From Rhodanobacter sp. AS-Z3 (GTDB taxonomy: Bacteria; Pseudomonadota; Gammaproteobacteria; Xanthomonadales; Rhodanobacteraceae), in the NCBI RefSeq assembly GCF_029224025.1, contig NZ_CP119392.1:3681001-3745000 (forward strand): DNA of 64,000 bases, read 5' to 3'. The position numbers were made by a program, and so were the translations under genes. Shown here piece by piece: positions 37,251 to 47,311 of this stretch. The stretch's first letter is position 1. Every line of letters starts with the position of its first letter. The notes below the pieces were generated by a model that was given only the letters and a program-made list of their open reading frames with translations, was not told the DNA's origin and ran no database searches.

Positions 37251-39170
37251 CTGCGCGCCCAGCTCGATCAGCCGGTTGCCGGGAATCTGGAAGAACGCGG
37301 TGGCCGGCAAGGCATTGCGCGACATGAAAGCGAACAATTTGTCGCGCCACAACGCCATACCCGGACGCCGCGCCGCGGCCACGATGCTCTCACGGGACAG
37401 GAAGAACGTGGTATCCATCATGTCGAAGGCGAGGCCTGCCCGCGAACACGCGGACAATGCCTGCGGAATGTTCGGGTCCTCGGCGAAGCCGAAGTGCAAT
37501 TCAAGCGCGTAAAAGTCGTCGCTTCCAGGTGACAGCGCAGTGAGCTGCATGCGCTCGTCCGCCTCAGCCACCGGCGTTTCCAGAATGCCTACGTTGAGCA
37601 GCACGTTGCGCTCGTGCAGCACCTTGTTGTGTTTCAGGTTGTGCAGCAACGCGTGCGGCACGGCGTTGAGATTGGCGGTAAGAAACACCGCCGTACCCGG
37701 CACCCGCAACGGCGGATGCGCTGCCATGTTCTCGATGAACGGCGTCAGCGCCAGACCACCTTGCTTGATCTCGCGCACCACCAGCTCGCGGCCGCGGCGC
37801 CAGGTGGTCATCACGGCGAACATCAGCAAGCCCAGCACCAGCGGGAACCAGCCACCCTGCAGGATCTTCAGCGTGTTGGCGCCGAAGTAGCTGAGGTCGA
37901 TGGTCAGCAGTGCCAGACCTAGCACGATCACCAGCACACGACTCCACTGCCACATGCGCCGAGCCACGATCATCACCAGAATCGTATCGATCGCCATGGT
38001 GCCGGTCACCGCAATGCCGTAGGCACCGGCCAGCGCGTTGGACGACTGGAAACCGACCACGGTGGCGATCACCGCCACCATCAGCAGGCGATTTACCCAC
38101 GGCAGGAAGATCTGCCCGATCGCCTCGCGCGAGGTATGCACCACTTCCATGCGCGGCAGGAAGCCCAACTGAATCGCCTGACGGGTCACCGTGAACGCAC
38201 CGGAGATCACTGCCTGCGAAGCAATCACGGTGGACAGCGTGGCCAGTCCAATCATCGGATACAGCGCCCAGTCCGGCACCGAGTGATAGAACGGGTTGGC
38301 GATGGCCTCCGGATGCACCAGCAGCAAGCCGCCCTGGCCGTAATAGTTGAGCAGCAGTGCCGGCATCACGAAGAAAAACCAGGCAGCGCGGATCGGCACG
38401 CGGCCAAAGTGACCCATATCGGTGTACAGCGCTTCGGCACCGGTCACGCACAACACCACCGAACCCAGTGCCAGGATCGAGGTTTTGCCGTGAGTCATGA
38501 AGAACTGCACTGCATGCCACGGGTTCAGCGCATGCAACACGCCTGGCGCCTGGATGATATTCCACACGCCAATGGCACCCAGCGCCAGGAACCACAGCAC
38601 CATCACCGGACCGAAAATTGCGCCGACTTTCGCGGTGCCGTGGCGCTGCAACCAGAACAGGCCCAACAGCACCGTCACCGTGATCGGCACCACCCAGTGC
38701 GACAGCGCCGGCGCTGCCACCTGCAAACCTTCGACTGCCGACAGCACCGAGATTGACGGCGTGATGACGCCGTCGCCAAAGAACAGCGCCGCACCCAACA
38801 ATGCCATGAACATCACCGCACGACGCATCGCCACCGACTTGCCGCTGGCGCGCTGGGCCAGCGTCATCAAGGCCATGATGCCGCCCTCCCCACGGTTGTC
38901 TGCACGCATGACCAGACTGACGTATTTCACCGCCACCACCATGATCAGTGACCAGGTGATCAGCGACAGGATGCCCAGCACCGTGCTCGGCTGCGGATGC
39001 AAACCGTGTTCGGGCAGAAAAGTCTCGTGCATGGTGTACAGCGGGCTGGTGCCGATATCACCGAACACCACGCCAATCGCCCCGAGAATCAGCGCCGACT
39101 TGGCGCCATGCACATGGGCGGTATCGCCATTGGCCGATGGCTGGCCTGTATTGTCAGTTGCTGTATTCAT
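37239..39170 (-). CDS. kup: Potassium uptake protein Kup
   Basis: The 643-residue inner-membrane protein imports K+, probably with protons, and matters at low pH. It begins after a short polar tail with ALILGAIGVVFGDIGTSPLYT, the family signature, has about 12 membrane segments in the first 450 residues, and a cytoplasmic C-terminal domain ending GAQVEI. It sits between ruvA (15 bp upstream) and ruvB, an order shared with other Xanthomonadales. Confidence 0.97.
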   Translation of the reverse strand: MNTATDNTGQPSANGDTAHVHGAKSALILGAIGVVFGDIGTSPLYTMHETFLPEHGLHPQPSTVLGILSLITWSLIMVVAVKYVSLVMRADNRGEGGIMALMTLAQRASGKSVAMRRAVMFMALLGAALFFGDGVITPSISVLSAVEGLQVAAPALSHWVVPITVTVLLGLFWLQRHGTAKVGAIFGPVMVLWFLALGAIGVWNIIQAPGVLHALNPWHAVQFFMTHGKTSILALGSVVLCVTGAEALYTDMGHFGRVPIRAAWFFFVMPALLLNYYGQGGLLLVHPEAIANPFYHSVPDWALYPMIGLATLSTVIASQAVISGAFTVTRQAIQLGFLPRMEVVHTSREAIGQIFLPWVNRLLMVAVIATVVGFQSSNALAGAYGIAVTGTMAIDTILVMIVARRMWQWSRVLVIVLGLALLTIDLSYFGANTLKILQGGWFPLVLGLLMFAVMTTWRRGRELVVREIKQGGLALTPFIENMAAHPPLRVPGTAVFLTANLNAVPHALLHNLKHNKVLHERNVLLNVGILETPVAEADERMQLTALSPGSDDFYALELHFGFAEDPNIPQALSACSRAGLAFDMMDTTFFLSRESIVAAARRPGMALWRDKLFAFMSRNALPATAFFQIPGNRLIELGAQVEI

Positions 39171-39185
39171 TGAAATCCTGGCGAA

Positions 39186-39782
39186 CTAGCTGCCCAGAGC
39201 GGCGCGCAGCGCCTTGCGGATGATGGCTTCGGCCGTATCGCCGTCTGCCGCTACTTTCTGTACCAGGCGACTGACTTCGACGGGCTTGTAGCCCAGTTGT
39301 TGCAATGCCACGGCGGCTTCGCCCGATGCGTCGAGCGGCGCACCTGCACGTTGTGGCGAAATGCCAGGCACACCGGCCATGCCGTCGAGCCGGTCGCGCA
39401 ATTCCACCACGATGCGCTCCGCGGTCTTCTTGCCAATGCCGGGGATCTTGGTCAACGCCACCACGTCACCGGCCAGGACCAGCCGCGCGAAGTGATCGGT
39501 CGAGACACCCGACAAAACGGCCAGCGCGATTTTTCCGCCGATCCCGCTGACCTTGAGCAGGTTGCGGAACAGGCTGCGCTCGGCCTCGTGCAGGAAGCCG
39601 TATAGCGTGACGCCATCTTCCTTCACTGCATGATGGATCAACAAGATGACTTCCTTGCCCAGGCCAGGCAAGTCGTAAATGGTCGACATCGGCGCCTCGA
39701 CCTCGTAGCCGATGCCGCCCACTTCGACCAGCAGCGATGGTGGCTGTTTGCCGATCAACGTACCGCGCAGACGTCCAATCAC
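39186..39782 (-). CDS. ruvA: Holliday junction DNA helicase subunit RuvA
   Basis: RuvA tetramers bind the four-way junction and load RuvB. The 198-residue protein starts at GTG (reads [20 protein letters not shown]), has two helix-hairpin-helix motifs ([16 protein letters not shown] and [16 protein letters not shown]) and the C-terminal RuvB-binding domain. GTG 39782 is chosen because GGAGG lies eight bases upstream and GTGA overlaps the ruvC stop. An ATG five codons upstream would place the start inside that ribosome-binding site. Confidence 0.97.
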   Translation of the reverse strand: MIGRLRGTLIGKQPPSLLVEVGGIGYEVEAPMSTIYDLPGLGKEVILLIHHAVKEDGVTLYGFLHEAERSLFRNLLKVSGIGGKIALAVLSGVSTDHFARLVLAGDVVALTKIPGIGKKTAERIVVELRDRLDGMAGVPGISPQRAGAPLDASGEAAVALQQLGYKPVEVSRLVQKVAADGDTAEAIIRKALRAALGS

Positions 39783-40300
39783 CGGCGCCGCCTCCACGCC
39801 GTGCGCGGAATGCCGACGCGAACCAGGCTGGCGCGGGTGTGCGCATGGGTGACGGCAATCGCCAACGCGTCAGCGGCATCGGCCTGCAGCGGACCCTTCA
39901 GGCCCAGCAGAATGCCGATCATGTGCTGCACCTGGGCCTTGTCGCCGCGACCACTGCCGACCACGGACTGCTTTACTTCGGTTGCCGCGTATTCGTGCAC
40001 CACGATCCCCTGACTGACCACTGCGCAAATGGCGGCGCCGCGCGCCTGGCCCAGCTTCAATGCCGAATCGGGATTGCGCGCCATGAATACACGCTCGATC
40101 CCGCACTCGGCCGGCTGGTGCGTGGCGATGATGTCACACAGTTCGTCAAAGATGCGTTTGAGGCGCAACGGGAACGTGGCCTCACCCGCCACGACCAGCG
40201 CGCCATGGAAAACGTGGACCAACTTGCCCGTGTCATCCACATCGATGATGCCCACGCCGGTGCGTTGGCTGCCCGGGTCGATACCGATGATGCGTGTCAT
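39779..40300 (-). CDS. ruvC: Holliday junction resolvase RuvC
   Basis: RuvC nicks the junction symmetrically. The 173-residue protein has the RNase H fold with [18 protein letters not shown] (first catalytic Asp), [13 protein letters not shown] (Glu), and [16 protein letters not shown] (two further Asp). It lies 35 bp downstream of yebC and overlaps ruvA by 4 bp. Confidence 0.98.
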   Translation of the reverse strand: MTRIIGIDPGSQRTGVGIIDVDDTGKLVHVFHGALVVAGEATFPLRLKRIFDELCDIIATHQPAECGIERVFMARNPDSALKLGQARGAAICAVVSQGIVVHEYAATEVKQSVVGSGRGDKAQVQHMIGILLGLKGPLQADAADALAIAVTHAHTRASLVRVGIPRTAWRRRR

Positions 40301-40335
40301 GACTGCAGATAAAACGAAGGCGCGCAGCCTTCGAT

Positions 40336-41070
40336 TTATCCGGCAACCTCGGTCGGCAGCAAGGCGTTGTGCGAAACCTCGCTGACGTCGTCCAGCGAAT
40401 CCAGCTTCTCAAGCAGGTCCATCAGCTGTTCCAGCGCTTCTTCCGGCACTTCGACGCGATTGTTGGGACGCATCACCACGCCGGCGTGCAAGGCGCTCAA
40501 ACCGGCGTCGATCAAGGCCTGCTGCACGGCTTCGAAATTCTCCGGAGCGCACAGCACGGTGCTTTCGCCATGCTCGTTGACCACGTCATCGGCGCCGGCT
40601 TCCAGCGCCGCTTCCAGCACTTTCTCCTCGGCCGCCGCATCACCACCGGTAGCAAACGCCAACTCGCCGCAACGAGTGAACTGGAACGCCACCGAACCAG
40701 AGGTGCCCAGGTTGCCGCCGTGCTTGGCCAGCGCATAGCGCACGTCGGCCACGGTACGGGTGGGATTGTCGGTGAAGCTTTCAATGATCAACGCGGTACC
40801 GGCCGGGCCGTAGCCCTCGTAGCGCAGCTCCTGCATGTCGGCGCCGCCGTCGACGCCCGAGCCGCGCTTGACCGCGCGATCGATGGTGTCGCGGGTCATG
40901 TTCGCCGACAAGGCCTTGTCGATCGCTGCGCGCAGCCGCGGGTTGCCGCCAGGGTCTGCCACTCCGGCGCGGGTCGCGACGGTGATTTCGCGGATCAGCT
41001 TGGTGAACACCTTGGCGCGTTTGGCGTCTTCGGCGTTCTTGCGACCTTCGATGGACGGACCTCTACCCAT
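40336..41070 (-). CDS. yebC: YebC/PmpR-family protein
   Basis: The 244-residue protein has [20 protein letters not shown], the family N terminus (often MAGHSKW in others), [31 protein letters not shown] and a C-terminal acidic end. Family members bind DNA as regulators and, in recent work, help ribosomes on difficult sequences such as polyproline. The adjacency to ruvC is conserved. The shorter start (ATG 41070) fits homologues. The N terminus [10 protein letters not shown] differs from the common HSKW version and is the form seen in one YebC subgroup. Confidence 0.93.
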   Translation of the reverse strand: MGRGPSIEGRKNAEDAKRAKVFTKLIREITVATRAGVADPGGNPRLRAAIDKALSANMTRDTIDRAVKRGSGVDGGADMQELRYEGYGPAGTALIIESFTDNPTRTVADVRYALAKHGGNLGTSGSVAFQFTRCGELAFATGGDAAAEEKVLEAALEAGADDVVNEHGESTVLCAPENFEAVQQALIDAGLSALHAGVVMRPNNRVEVPEEALEQLMDLLEKLDSLDDVSEVSHNALLPTEVAG

Positions 41071-41154
41071 GACAATTCCTGCATGACGGCGGTTGGACAA
41101 GCGGTGAATTTTACCTGAATTCGGCGTTTGTGCCGGATTGCCAGGTGCGGCGTC

Positions 41155-41799
41155 TCAACGCGGGGTAGGCGTGAAATGCCCGCTATGCAGGAACTCGGCG
41201 GCCAACCGCGCCACTTCGGGCGAGAACAGCAGGCCGGTGTGATTGGTTTCAACCACGCAATGATCGGCAAGTCCTGGCAGGCGGGTTTCATCGACCGCCA
41301 CCGTGCCATCGTTGTCACCGTCGAAGTTGCCCAGCATGGCGCCCAGCCCCAGCGAAGTACGGCCGGCGATCATGCCCACCTCGCGCGAACCATCCCAGCG
41401 TTCAAGCCCCTGCTCCAGCAGTTCGCGGTTGTGTCCCAGCAACACCTCACCGCCGCGTCCCCAGGCGGCGAAACTGCGTGCCGCCGCGCTGCCACGCAGC
41501 GGTGAGCCGAGACAGACGATGCGACCAGACGGCAAGCTGGTCGCGTCATGGCAGGCGCGCAAGGCCAGCAGACCGCCCAGGCTGTGACCCACCAGATGCA
41601 CAGCCTCGGCATCTGCCTCACCAAGCAACCCGGCCATGCGGCCGTGCAGCCGATCCAGAATGCGCTGCTCGGTGCCAGCCACGCTGAGATAGTCGAATCG
41701 ATGCACGCGGAAGCCAGCTTCCATCAGCCGCCGATGCAGCATGGACAACGCGAAACCACGCATCCACAGGCCGTGCAGCAGGATCACATGGTCAGACAT
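41155..41799 (-). CDS. Alpha/beta-hydrolase, lipase-like
   Basis: The 214-residue protein has the hydrolase fold signature VILLHGLWMRG near the N terminus (oxyanion region), the nucleophile elbow VGHSLGGLLAL with Ser about residue 73, a probable acid (NFDGDNDGTV) and His (ETNHTGLL) near the end. Closest look is to small triacylglycerol lipase or acyl-ester hydrolases found next to yebC in this group. No signal peptide, so probably cytoplasmic. The substrate is unknown. Confidence 0.8.
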   Translation of the reverse strand: MSDHVILLHGLWMRGFALSMLHRRLMEAGFRVHRFDYLSVAGTEQRILDRLHGRMAGLLGEADAEAVHLVGHSLGGLLALRACHDATSLPSGRIVCLGSPLRGSAAARSFAAWGRGGEVLLGHNRELLEQGLERWDGSREVGMIAGRTSLGLGAMLGNFDGDNDGTVAVDETRLPGLADHCVVETNHTGLLFSPEVARLAAEFLHSGHFTPTPR

Positions 41800-41917
41800 A
41801 CGAGAACCCGATCCAGAGCGACGCGGAGAATACCGCGGCGGCGTTGAAATGCATTGACGGTGATACTACGGCGATCGCAGGCAGTTGACCGATCGGTCAG
41901 AGAAAATAGGCGAGCGA

Positions 41918-43687
41918 TCAGCTGCGGGCCACTTCGCCAACGACCTGCACGTGCAACTCCTTCAATTGCGGTGCGCCAATCGGCGACGGCGCGTCGGTCA
42001 TCAAGTCTTGTGCGCTGGTGGTCTTGGGGAACGCGATCACGTCGCGGATCGATTCAGTTCCCGCCATCAATGCGGCAATACGATCAATGCCGAAAGCCAG
42101 CCCACCATGCGGCGGCGCGCCGAATTTCAGTGCCTTGAGCAGGAAGCCAAATTTCGCTTCCGCCTCGGCAGCACCGATGCCGAGCAGCTCGAACACCGCG
42201 CTCTGCATGTCCGGCCGATGGATACGGATCGAACCGCCGCCGATCTCGTTGCCGTTCAAGACCATGTCATAGCCGCGGCTGACGGCGGTGGCGGCATGGC
42301 TCTTCAGGTCGGCGATATCGTCGATCTTCGGCGCCGTGAACGGATGGTGCAGGGCCACGTAGCGTTGATCTTCGGCATCGTATTCGAACATCGGGAAGTC
42401 GGTGACCCACAGCGGCTTCCAGCTGTCTTCAACGAGGCCGCGGTCCTTGGCCACCTTCAGGCGCACCGCGCCCATGAAGTCGGTGACGGTTTTCCATGCG
42501 CCCGCGCCAAACAGAACGATGTCGCCCGTTTGTGCGCCGACCGCTTTCAGCACGCCTTCCAGCGCCGCGTCGTCGAGGAACTTCGCCACCGGCGAACTGA
42601 TCCCGTCGCGACCCTTGCCCAGATCCTCGACCTTCAGCCAGGCCAGACCCTTCGCGCCGTAGCGCGAGGCGTACTCGGTCAACACGTCGATGTCCTTGCG
42701 TGACAACGCACTGCCACCGGGCACGCGCAAAGCAGCAACGCGACCGGCCGGATCGTTGGCCGGTTCGGCAAATACCTTGAACTCGATGTGCTTGAGCGCA
42801 TCGGCCACGTCGACCAGCTCCAGCGCGATGCGCAAGTCCGGTTTGTCCGAACCGAACCGACGCATCGCCTCGGCCCAGGTCATCCGTGGGAACGCGGCAT
42901 CCAGCTCCACACCCTGCACTTCGCGGAACACGTGGCGGATCAACTCCTCCACGAAATCCTGCACATCTTTTTCCTCGACGAAGGCGAACTCGAGGTCGAG
43001 CTGAGTGAATTCGGGCTGACGATCCGCGCGCAGATCTTCGTCACGGAAGCAGCGAGCGATCTGATAGTAGCGATCGAAGCCGGCCATCATCAGGATCTGC
43101 TTGAACAGCTGCGGCGACTGCGGCAGTGCGTAGAACTGGCCCGGGTGCACGCGACTGGGCACCAGGTAATCGCGGGCGCCTTCCGGCGTGGCCTTGGTCA
43201 GGATCGGCGTTTCGATATCCTGGAAACCGCGATCGTCCAGATAACGACGCAGCGTCTGCACCAGCTTGATCCGCTTGCGCATCATCGCCTGCATTTCCGG
43301 GCGGCGCAGATCGAGGTAGCGATAGGTCATCCGCATGTCTTCGTTCGGGTTCTCATGCAACGCGAACGGTAGGTCCTTCGCGGCGTTGAGAATCTCCACG
43401 GTCTCGGCCAGCAACTCGACCGTGCCGGTCTTCAGCTTGTCATTGACTGCGATACGCTGACGCACGCTACCTGTGACACGCAGGCAGTACTCGTTGCCGA
43501 TTTCGTTGGCGACCGCAAAGCCCTCAGCGTTGTCGCGCTCGATCACCACCTGCGCCAGACCTTCATGGTCACGCAGGTCGACAAACGCGACATGCGCCTG
43601 CAGACGAATCTTGTTGACCCACCCGCACAGGGTGACGGATTGGCCGATCAGCGACTCATCAATGAGGCCGCAAAAATGCGTGCGCAT
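41918..43687 (-). CDS. aspS: Aspartyl-tRNA synthetase, bacterial type
   Basis: The 589-residue enzyme charges tRNA-Asp. It has an N-terminal OB fold ([20 protein letters not shown]), class II motifs ([20 protein letters not shown] as motif 2 and the [15 protein letters not shown] motif 3), and the bacterial GAD insertion. ATG 43687 matches the family and has GGAG upstream; an in-frame GTG eight codons earlier is less likely. The loop after CGWV reads NKIRLQAHV where E. coli has NRRRDLGSL, a region that contacts the anticodon. Confidence 0.96.
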   Translation of the reverse strand: MRTHFCGLIDESLIGQSVTLCGWVNKIRLQAHVAFVDLRDHEGLAQVVIERDNAEGFAVANEIGNEYCLRVTGSVRQRIAVNDKLKTGTVELLAETVEILNAAKDLPFALHENPNEDMRMTYRYLDLRRPEMQAMMRKRIKLVQTLRRYLDDRGFQDIETPILTKATPEGARDYLVPSRVHPGQFYALPQSPQLFKQILMMAGFDRYYQIARCFRDEDLRADRQPEFTQLDLEFAFVEEKDVQDFVEELIRHVFREVQGVELDAAFPRMTWAEAMRRFGSDKPDLRIALELVDVADALKHIEFKVFAEPANDPAGRVAALRVPGGSALSRKDIDVLTEYASRYGAKGLAWLKVEDLGKGRDGISSPVAKFLDDAALEGVLKAVGAQTGDIVLFGAGAWKTVTDFMGAVRLKVAKDRGLVEDSWKPLWVTDFPMFEYDAEDQRYVALHHPFTAPKIDDIADLKSHAATAVSRGYDMVLNGNEIGGGSIRIHRPDMQSAVFELLGIGAAEAEAKFGFLLKALKFGAPPHGGLAFGIDRIAALMAGTESIRDVIAFPKTTSAQDLMTDAPSPIGAPQLKELHVQVVGEVARS

Positions 43688-43866
43688 GCGTTGGAACTCC
43701 GGCGTCGCCACGGCGGCGACTTCAGGCTGGGGAAAAGACCGCCAAGTTTACCACCGCCATGAGCCCTCGCGAGCCGCCAGCATGCCATTGCGGGTGACCC
43801 GAAGCCATTCTCACGCTGTTATCAGCCATCCCATCCAGCAGAATGAGGCCCACGGCAACCAGCCGC

Positions 43867-44193
43867 TCAGTCGCTGCTGCCGGCTGAGCCACTGGCGGCG
43901 GGCCCCGGACTGGCTGTAGCCGCCGGCGCCGGCGCGGCGGCGGCCGGCGCGGCGGCAGTGGATTTGGCTTCCGCCCCACCACCGTCCACCAGGTTGCGCT
44001 TCTTGTCGCCTTCCTTCTTGAAATCCGTCTCGTACCAGCCGCTGCCAGCCAGCCGGAACGATGGTGCACTGACCCGGCGACGCAGGCTGGCCGTAGCGCA
44101 CGCAGGGCAGACCTCGGGGTCGGCATCGGACAACCGCTGCAAGTGGTCGAAGCGGTGACCGCATTGGCTGCATTCAAATTCGTATATGGGCAT
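43867..44193 (-). CDS. FmdB-family zinc-ribbon protein
   Basis: The 108-residue protein begins MPIYEFECSQCGHRFDHLQ, with CxxC and a second CPAC pair forming a zinc ribbon, then a basic segment (KKEGDKKRN) and a long Ala/Pro-rich tail of low complexity. FmdB proteins are putative regulators first described near formamidase genes, with no firm function. It lies upstream of aspS on the same strand with a gap of 179 bp. Confidence 0.85.
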   Translation of the reverse strand: MPIYEFECSQCGHRFDHLQRLSDADPEVCPACATASLRRRVSAPSFRLAGSGWYETDFKKEGDKKRNLVDGGGAEAKSTAAAPAAAAPAPAATASPGPAASGSAGSSD

Positions 44194-44397
44194 GAAGACT
44201 CCGCAAGATCGTGCAGGCACACGGGCCGGCAACTCACCATTATCGTTGCGGATCGGCGAATTTCAACGTACCAAGGGTGACATGGTCATGCGGACCAAGC
44301 AGTAGTAGCCTGCAAAGGATCGACAGTGACTGACTCCCTCGTCCGGGGCACCGCGTGCGATATCACATCCCCACGGCAGTTCACATGCAAACTATTG

Positions 44398-44462
44398 CAT
44401 ATGCATATGGACGTCTATACGCCCATATAACTATTGACGAGAGACCGACAGGCCTCTAGTCT
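44398..44462 (+). promoter_or_regulatory. Sigma-70 promoter with palindromic operator-like sequences for the TonB receptor gene
   Basis: TTGACG (44434-44439), 17 nt and TAGTCT (44457-44462) form a good promoter 42 bp before the ATG. Immediately upstream are a 12-bp palindrome CATATGCATATG (44398-44409) and an inverted repeat ATATGG-N12-CCATAT (44405-44428), which are likely binding sites for a regulator. The rest of the 310-bp gap (44194-44503) shows nothing else. Confidence 0.6.
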
Positions 44463-44503
44463 TTGGTTGCTGCAACGCAACATTCGATCATTCGGAGAGT
44501 CCC

Positions 44504-46945
44504 ATGACCAAGCGTTTTCACCCGATCCTTTCGGCGAGCCTTCCGGCAGCCATTCTGCTGGCCCTAGCCGGCAACGTCGCCGCGCAGGAAGCCCAGACGG
44601 CGACGCCCGCCAAGGCACGCGACCTCAGCGCAGTGATTGTCACCGGCACGCGCGCCGATAACCGCACGGAGAGCAGCTCGCTGACCCCGATCGATGTGGT
44701 ATCGGCCAAGGTTCTGCAGCAAACCGGCACCAGCGAGTTGTCCACGGCGCTGGCGCGCATCATCCCTTCACTGACCTTCCCGCGCCCCTCGGCAGCAGAC
44801 ACGGCTGATTCGCAGCGGCCCGCGCAGCTGCGCGGCCTGTCGCCGGACCAGGTACTGGTATTGGTTGACGGCAAGCGCTGGCACCCGGGCGCCATCATCG
44901 TGACCAACGGCGTGCTAGGTCGCGGCTCACAAGCGGTGGATCTCAACACCATTCCGATGTCGGCCATTGACCATATCGAAGTGCTGCGTGACGGCGCATC
45001 GGCTCAGTACGGTTCCGACGCCATCGCTGGCGTGATCAACGTGGTGCTGAAAAAGGGCGCGACCGGCGGCGGCGTCGAACTGAGTGGCGGCCAGTACTCC
45101 GCCGGCGACGGCCAGATCTGGCAGGGCTCGGCCAATTTCGGCATCCCGCTGAATAACGACAAGGGCTGGCTGCGCTTCAGCCTGCAGGAAGGTAACCAGA
45201 ACATCACCAACCGCGCCGGTGTGGATCGTCGACGGCCGCAGGACGGCGTGCGCCAGCGCTTCGGCGACCCGGCGGTACGCGACCACAATTTGTTCCTCAA
45301 CAGCCAATACGATCTTTCGCCGGACGTGCAGCTGTATGCGTTCGGCCATTATGGCAATCGCAAGAGCACATCAACGGCGTTCTTCCGCAGCGTAGACAAC
45401 GGCAATTCGGCACCGACCATCTATCCCGATGGTTACCTGCCGTTGGAGAACGCCGACTCAACCGATCAGTCGATGGTGCTGGGTCTGCGCGGCAAGACCG
45501 GCAGTGGCTGGCGCTGGGACATCAGCGGCAACTACGGCCAGAACCGGGTTTCCTACGCCACCCAGAACAGCGTGAACCGGGCATTGTTGAATGACACCGG
45601 CGTCAGCCCGACCCGTTTCCACGACGGCATTCTCAAAGCCAGCCAGCAATCGTTCGACATCGACATTGCCAAGGAGCTTTCGGTCGGCTGGCTGCCGAAC
45701 CCAGTCACCCTGGCGTTCGGCACGGAATACTTGCGCCAGAGCTACGCCATCGCGGCAGGCGATCCGGCTTCGTACTACGTGGGCACATCCGGCGTATCCG
45801 GCGGTGCCCAGGGCTTCGGCGGCTTCCAGCCTGCGGACGCGGGAACCCACGCCAGGCACAACGTTTCCGAATACCTGAGCCTGGAAACCAACCTCACCGA
45901 CCGCCTCGGCACCTCGCTGGCCGTACGCCACGAAGACTATTCGGACTTCGGCACCACCACGTCCGGCTCGCTGGCCGGTCGTTTCGACTTCACCGATCGG
46001 TTTGCGCTGCGCGCAAGTGCGTCCACCGGGTTCCGCGCACCGTCGCTGGCGCAGCAGTTCTATGCCTACACGCAGTCGCTTTACTTCGGTCCGGGCAATG
46101 CGCCCGGCGGAGTGCCGGGAATCTACAACGCGGGCCTGGTCAGTGCCACCAGCCCAGTGGGCTTGTTGCTGGGCGGACAACCATTGAAGCCCGAGAAGTC
46201 GCGCAACTACACGGTCGGCATGGTGTGGAATCCAATCGACCCGCTCAACGTCAGCATCGACGTTTATCAGATCACGCTGAGTGACCGCATCACTCTCTCC
46301 AGCAACCTGAAAATCAACGACGCTGCCATTCAGACCTACCTGGCGAACAACGGCATCACCAACACCAACTACAGCAGCGTCGCCTATTTCACCAATGCGG
46401 TGAACACCCGCACGCGCGGCGTCGACCTGGTCACCAGCTACCTGTTCGACCTGGGCAACTCCGGCACGCTGCAGACCACGCTGAGCTACAACTACAACAA
46501 GAACAAGGTCATCGACGTCAAGGCGAACCCGGCGGTGCTGGATTCGCTGGGCTTGAACCTCAAGCGCATCGACCGGCGCGACCAATATGGCCTGCTGGCC
46601 GACACCACACCGCGCAGCAAGCTGATCCTCAACGGGCTCTACAGCGCAGGCAATTGGAGCACCACCGGCACGCTGACCCGTTATGACAAATTTACCGCCT
46701 ACAACTCCGGCAACCCGGCGCTTGACCAGACTTACGGCAGCAAATGGCTGTTCGACCTGGCGGTGAACTACAACGTCAACCGCTGGACCTTCAGCGTGGG
46801 GGCCGATAACGTCTTCAACGCCTACCCGGACAAGGCATCTGCCGCGCTGAACAACGACAACAACGGCACGTTCCCCTACTCGGTGTTTTCGCCATTCGGC
46901 TTCAACGGATCGTACATCTACGGCAAGGTGGCCTACCGCTGGTAG
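44504..46945 (+). CDS. TonB-dependent outer-membrane receptor
   Basis: The 813-residue protein has a signal peptide (ending GNVAAQ), a TonB-box-like stretch (LSAVIVTGTRA), a plug domain (RIIPSLTFPRP, RGLSPDQVLVLVDGKRW, IEVLRDGASAQYGSDAIAGV) and a 22-strand barrel ending VAYRW. It imports a bound ligand using TonB energy. The ligand is unknown: there is no neighbouring catabolic or siderophore gene. The final aromatic residue is Trp, less usual than Phe. A strong bidirectional terminator follows. Confidence 0.93.
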   Translation: MTKRFHPILSASLPAAILLALAGNVAAQEAQTATPAKARDLSAVIVTGTRADNRTESSSLTPIDVVSAKVLQQTGTSELSTALARIIPSLTFPRPSAADTADSQRPAQLRGLSPDQVLVLVDGKRWHPGAIIVTNGVLGRGSQAVDLNTIPMSAIDHIEVLRDGASAQYGSDAIAGVINVVLKKGATGGGVELSGGQYSAGDGQIWQGSANFGIPLNNDKGWLRFSLQEGNQNITNRAGVDRRRPQDGVRQRFGDPAVRDHNLFLNSQYDLSPDVQLYAFGHYGNRKSTSTAFFRSVDNGNSAPTIYPDGYLPLENADSTDQSMVLGLRGKTGSGWRWDISGNYGQNRVSYATQNSVNRALLNDTGVSPTRFHDGILKASQQSFDIDIAKELSVGWLPNPVTLAFGTEYLRQSYAIAAGDPASYYVGTSGVSGGAQGFGGFQPADAGTHARHNVSEYLSLETNLTDRLGTSLAVRHEDYSDFGTTTSGSLAGRFDFTDRFALRASASTGFRAPSLAQQFYAYTQSLYFGPGNAPGGVPGIYNAGLVSATSPVGLLLGGQPLKPEKSRNYTVGMVWNPIDPLNVSIDVYQITLSDRITLSSNLKINDAAIQTYLANNGITNTNYSSVAYFTNAVNTRTRGVDLVTSYLFDLGNSGTLQTTLSYNYNKNKVIDVKANPAVLDSLGLNLKRIDRRDQYGLLADTTPRSKLILNGLYSAGNWSTTGTLTRYDKFTAYNSGNPALDQTYGSKWLFDLAVNYNVNRWTFSVGADNVFNAYPDKASAALNNDNNGTFPYSVFSPFGFNGSYIYGKVAYRW

Positions 46946-46960
46946 GCTTTGCCACCATGA

Positions 46961-46998
46961 AACGACAGAGCCCCGGCCCACACCGGGGCTCTGTCGTT
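46961..46998 (+). terminator. Strong intrinsic terminator after the TonB receptor gene
   Basis: A 16-bp perfect stem (AACGACAGAGCCCCGG and its complement, loop CCCACA) is followed by TT on the plus strand. Confidence 0.92.
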
Positions 46999-47311
46999 TT
47001 GGCCACTGACGGATTTCCCTGACAGGGGTCGTCGCCCCTACCTACAGCCGGCCGGCCACCCGCTCTGGATAATTGCCCCGCACGGCGCGGCGACCCGGAA
47101 AGCGTCGCACCCGTTCACAGGCCACTTGACAAGGCGAATCCCGCGCGACCAGCATCCGGCGTGATCGCGTCATGGCCAACCATCGGCGACACCTGCCTAC
47201 CGGAATCATGGGGAACCGGGAACGCTGCCTGAAGTCGCGCAGGCTCCGCGTTAGCGGCAGCCGTTGCCACCGTTCGAAACAGCATTACGCCACTTATCTG
47301 GAGGGGACTTC
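46999..47311. other. Gap before the CsgG-family gene, with a GTAG-type repeat
   Basis: A short inverted element at 47017-47046 reads TGTAGGTAGGGGCGACGACC on the minus strand and resembles the GTAG class of REP sequences known in Xanthomonadales relatives. The remainder has no gene I can support and no clear promoter. Confidence 0.4.

Noticed and set aside
43687..43711. Longer aspS start at GTG
   Set aside because: The extra eight residues are absent in the family and the internal ATG has a better ribosome-binding site.
45458..46981. 507-codon open frame on the minus strand
   Set aside because: Antisense to the TonB receptor; product is repeat-free, Val/Gly/Arg-rich and without signals.
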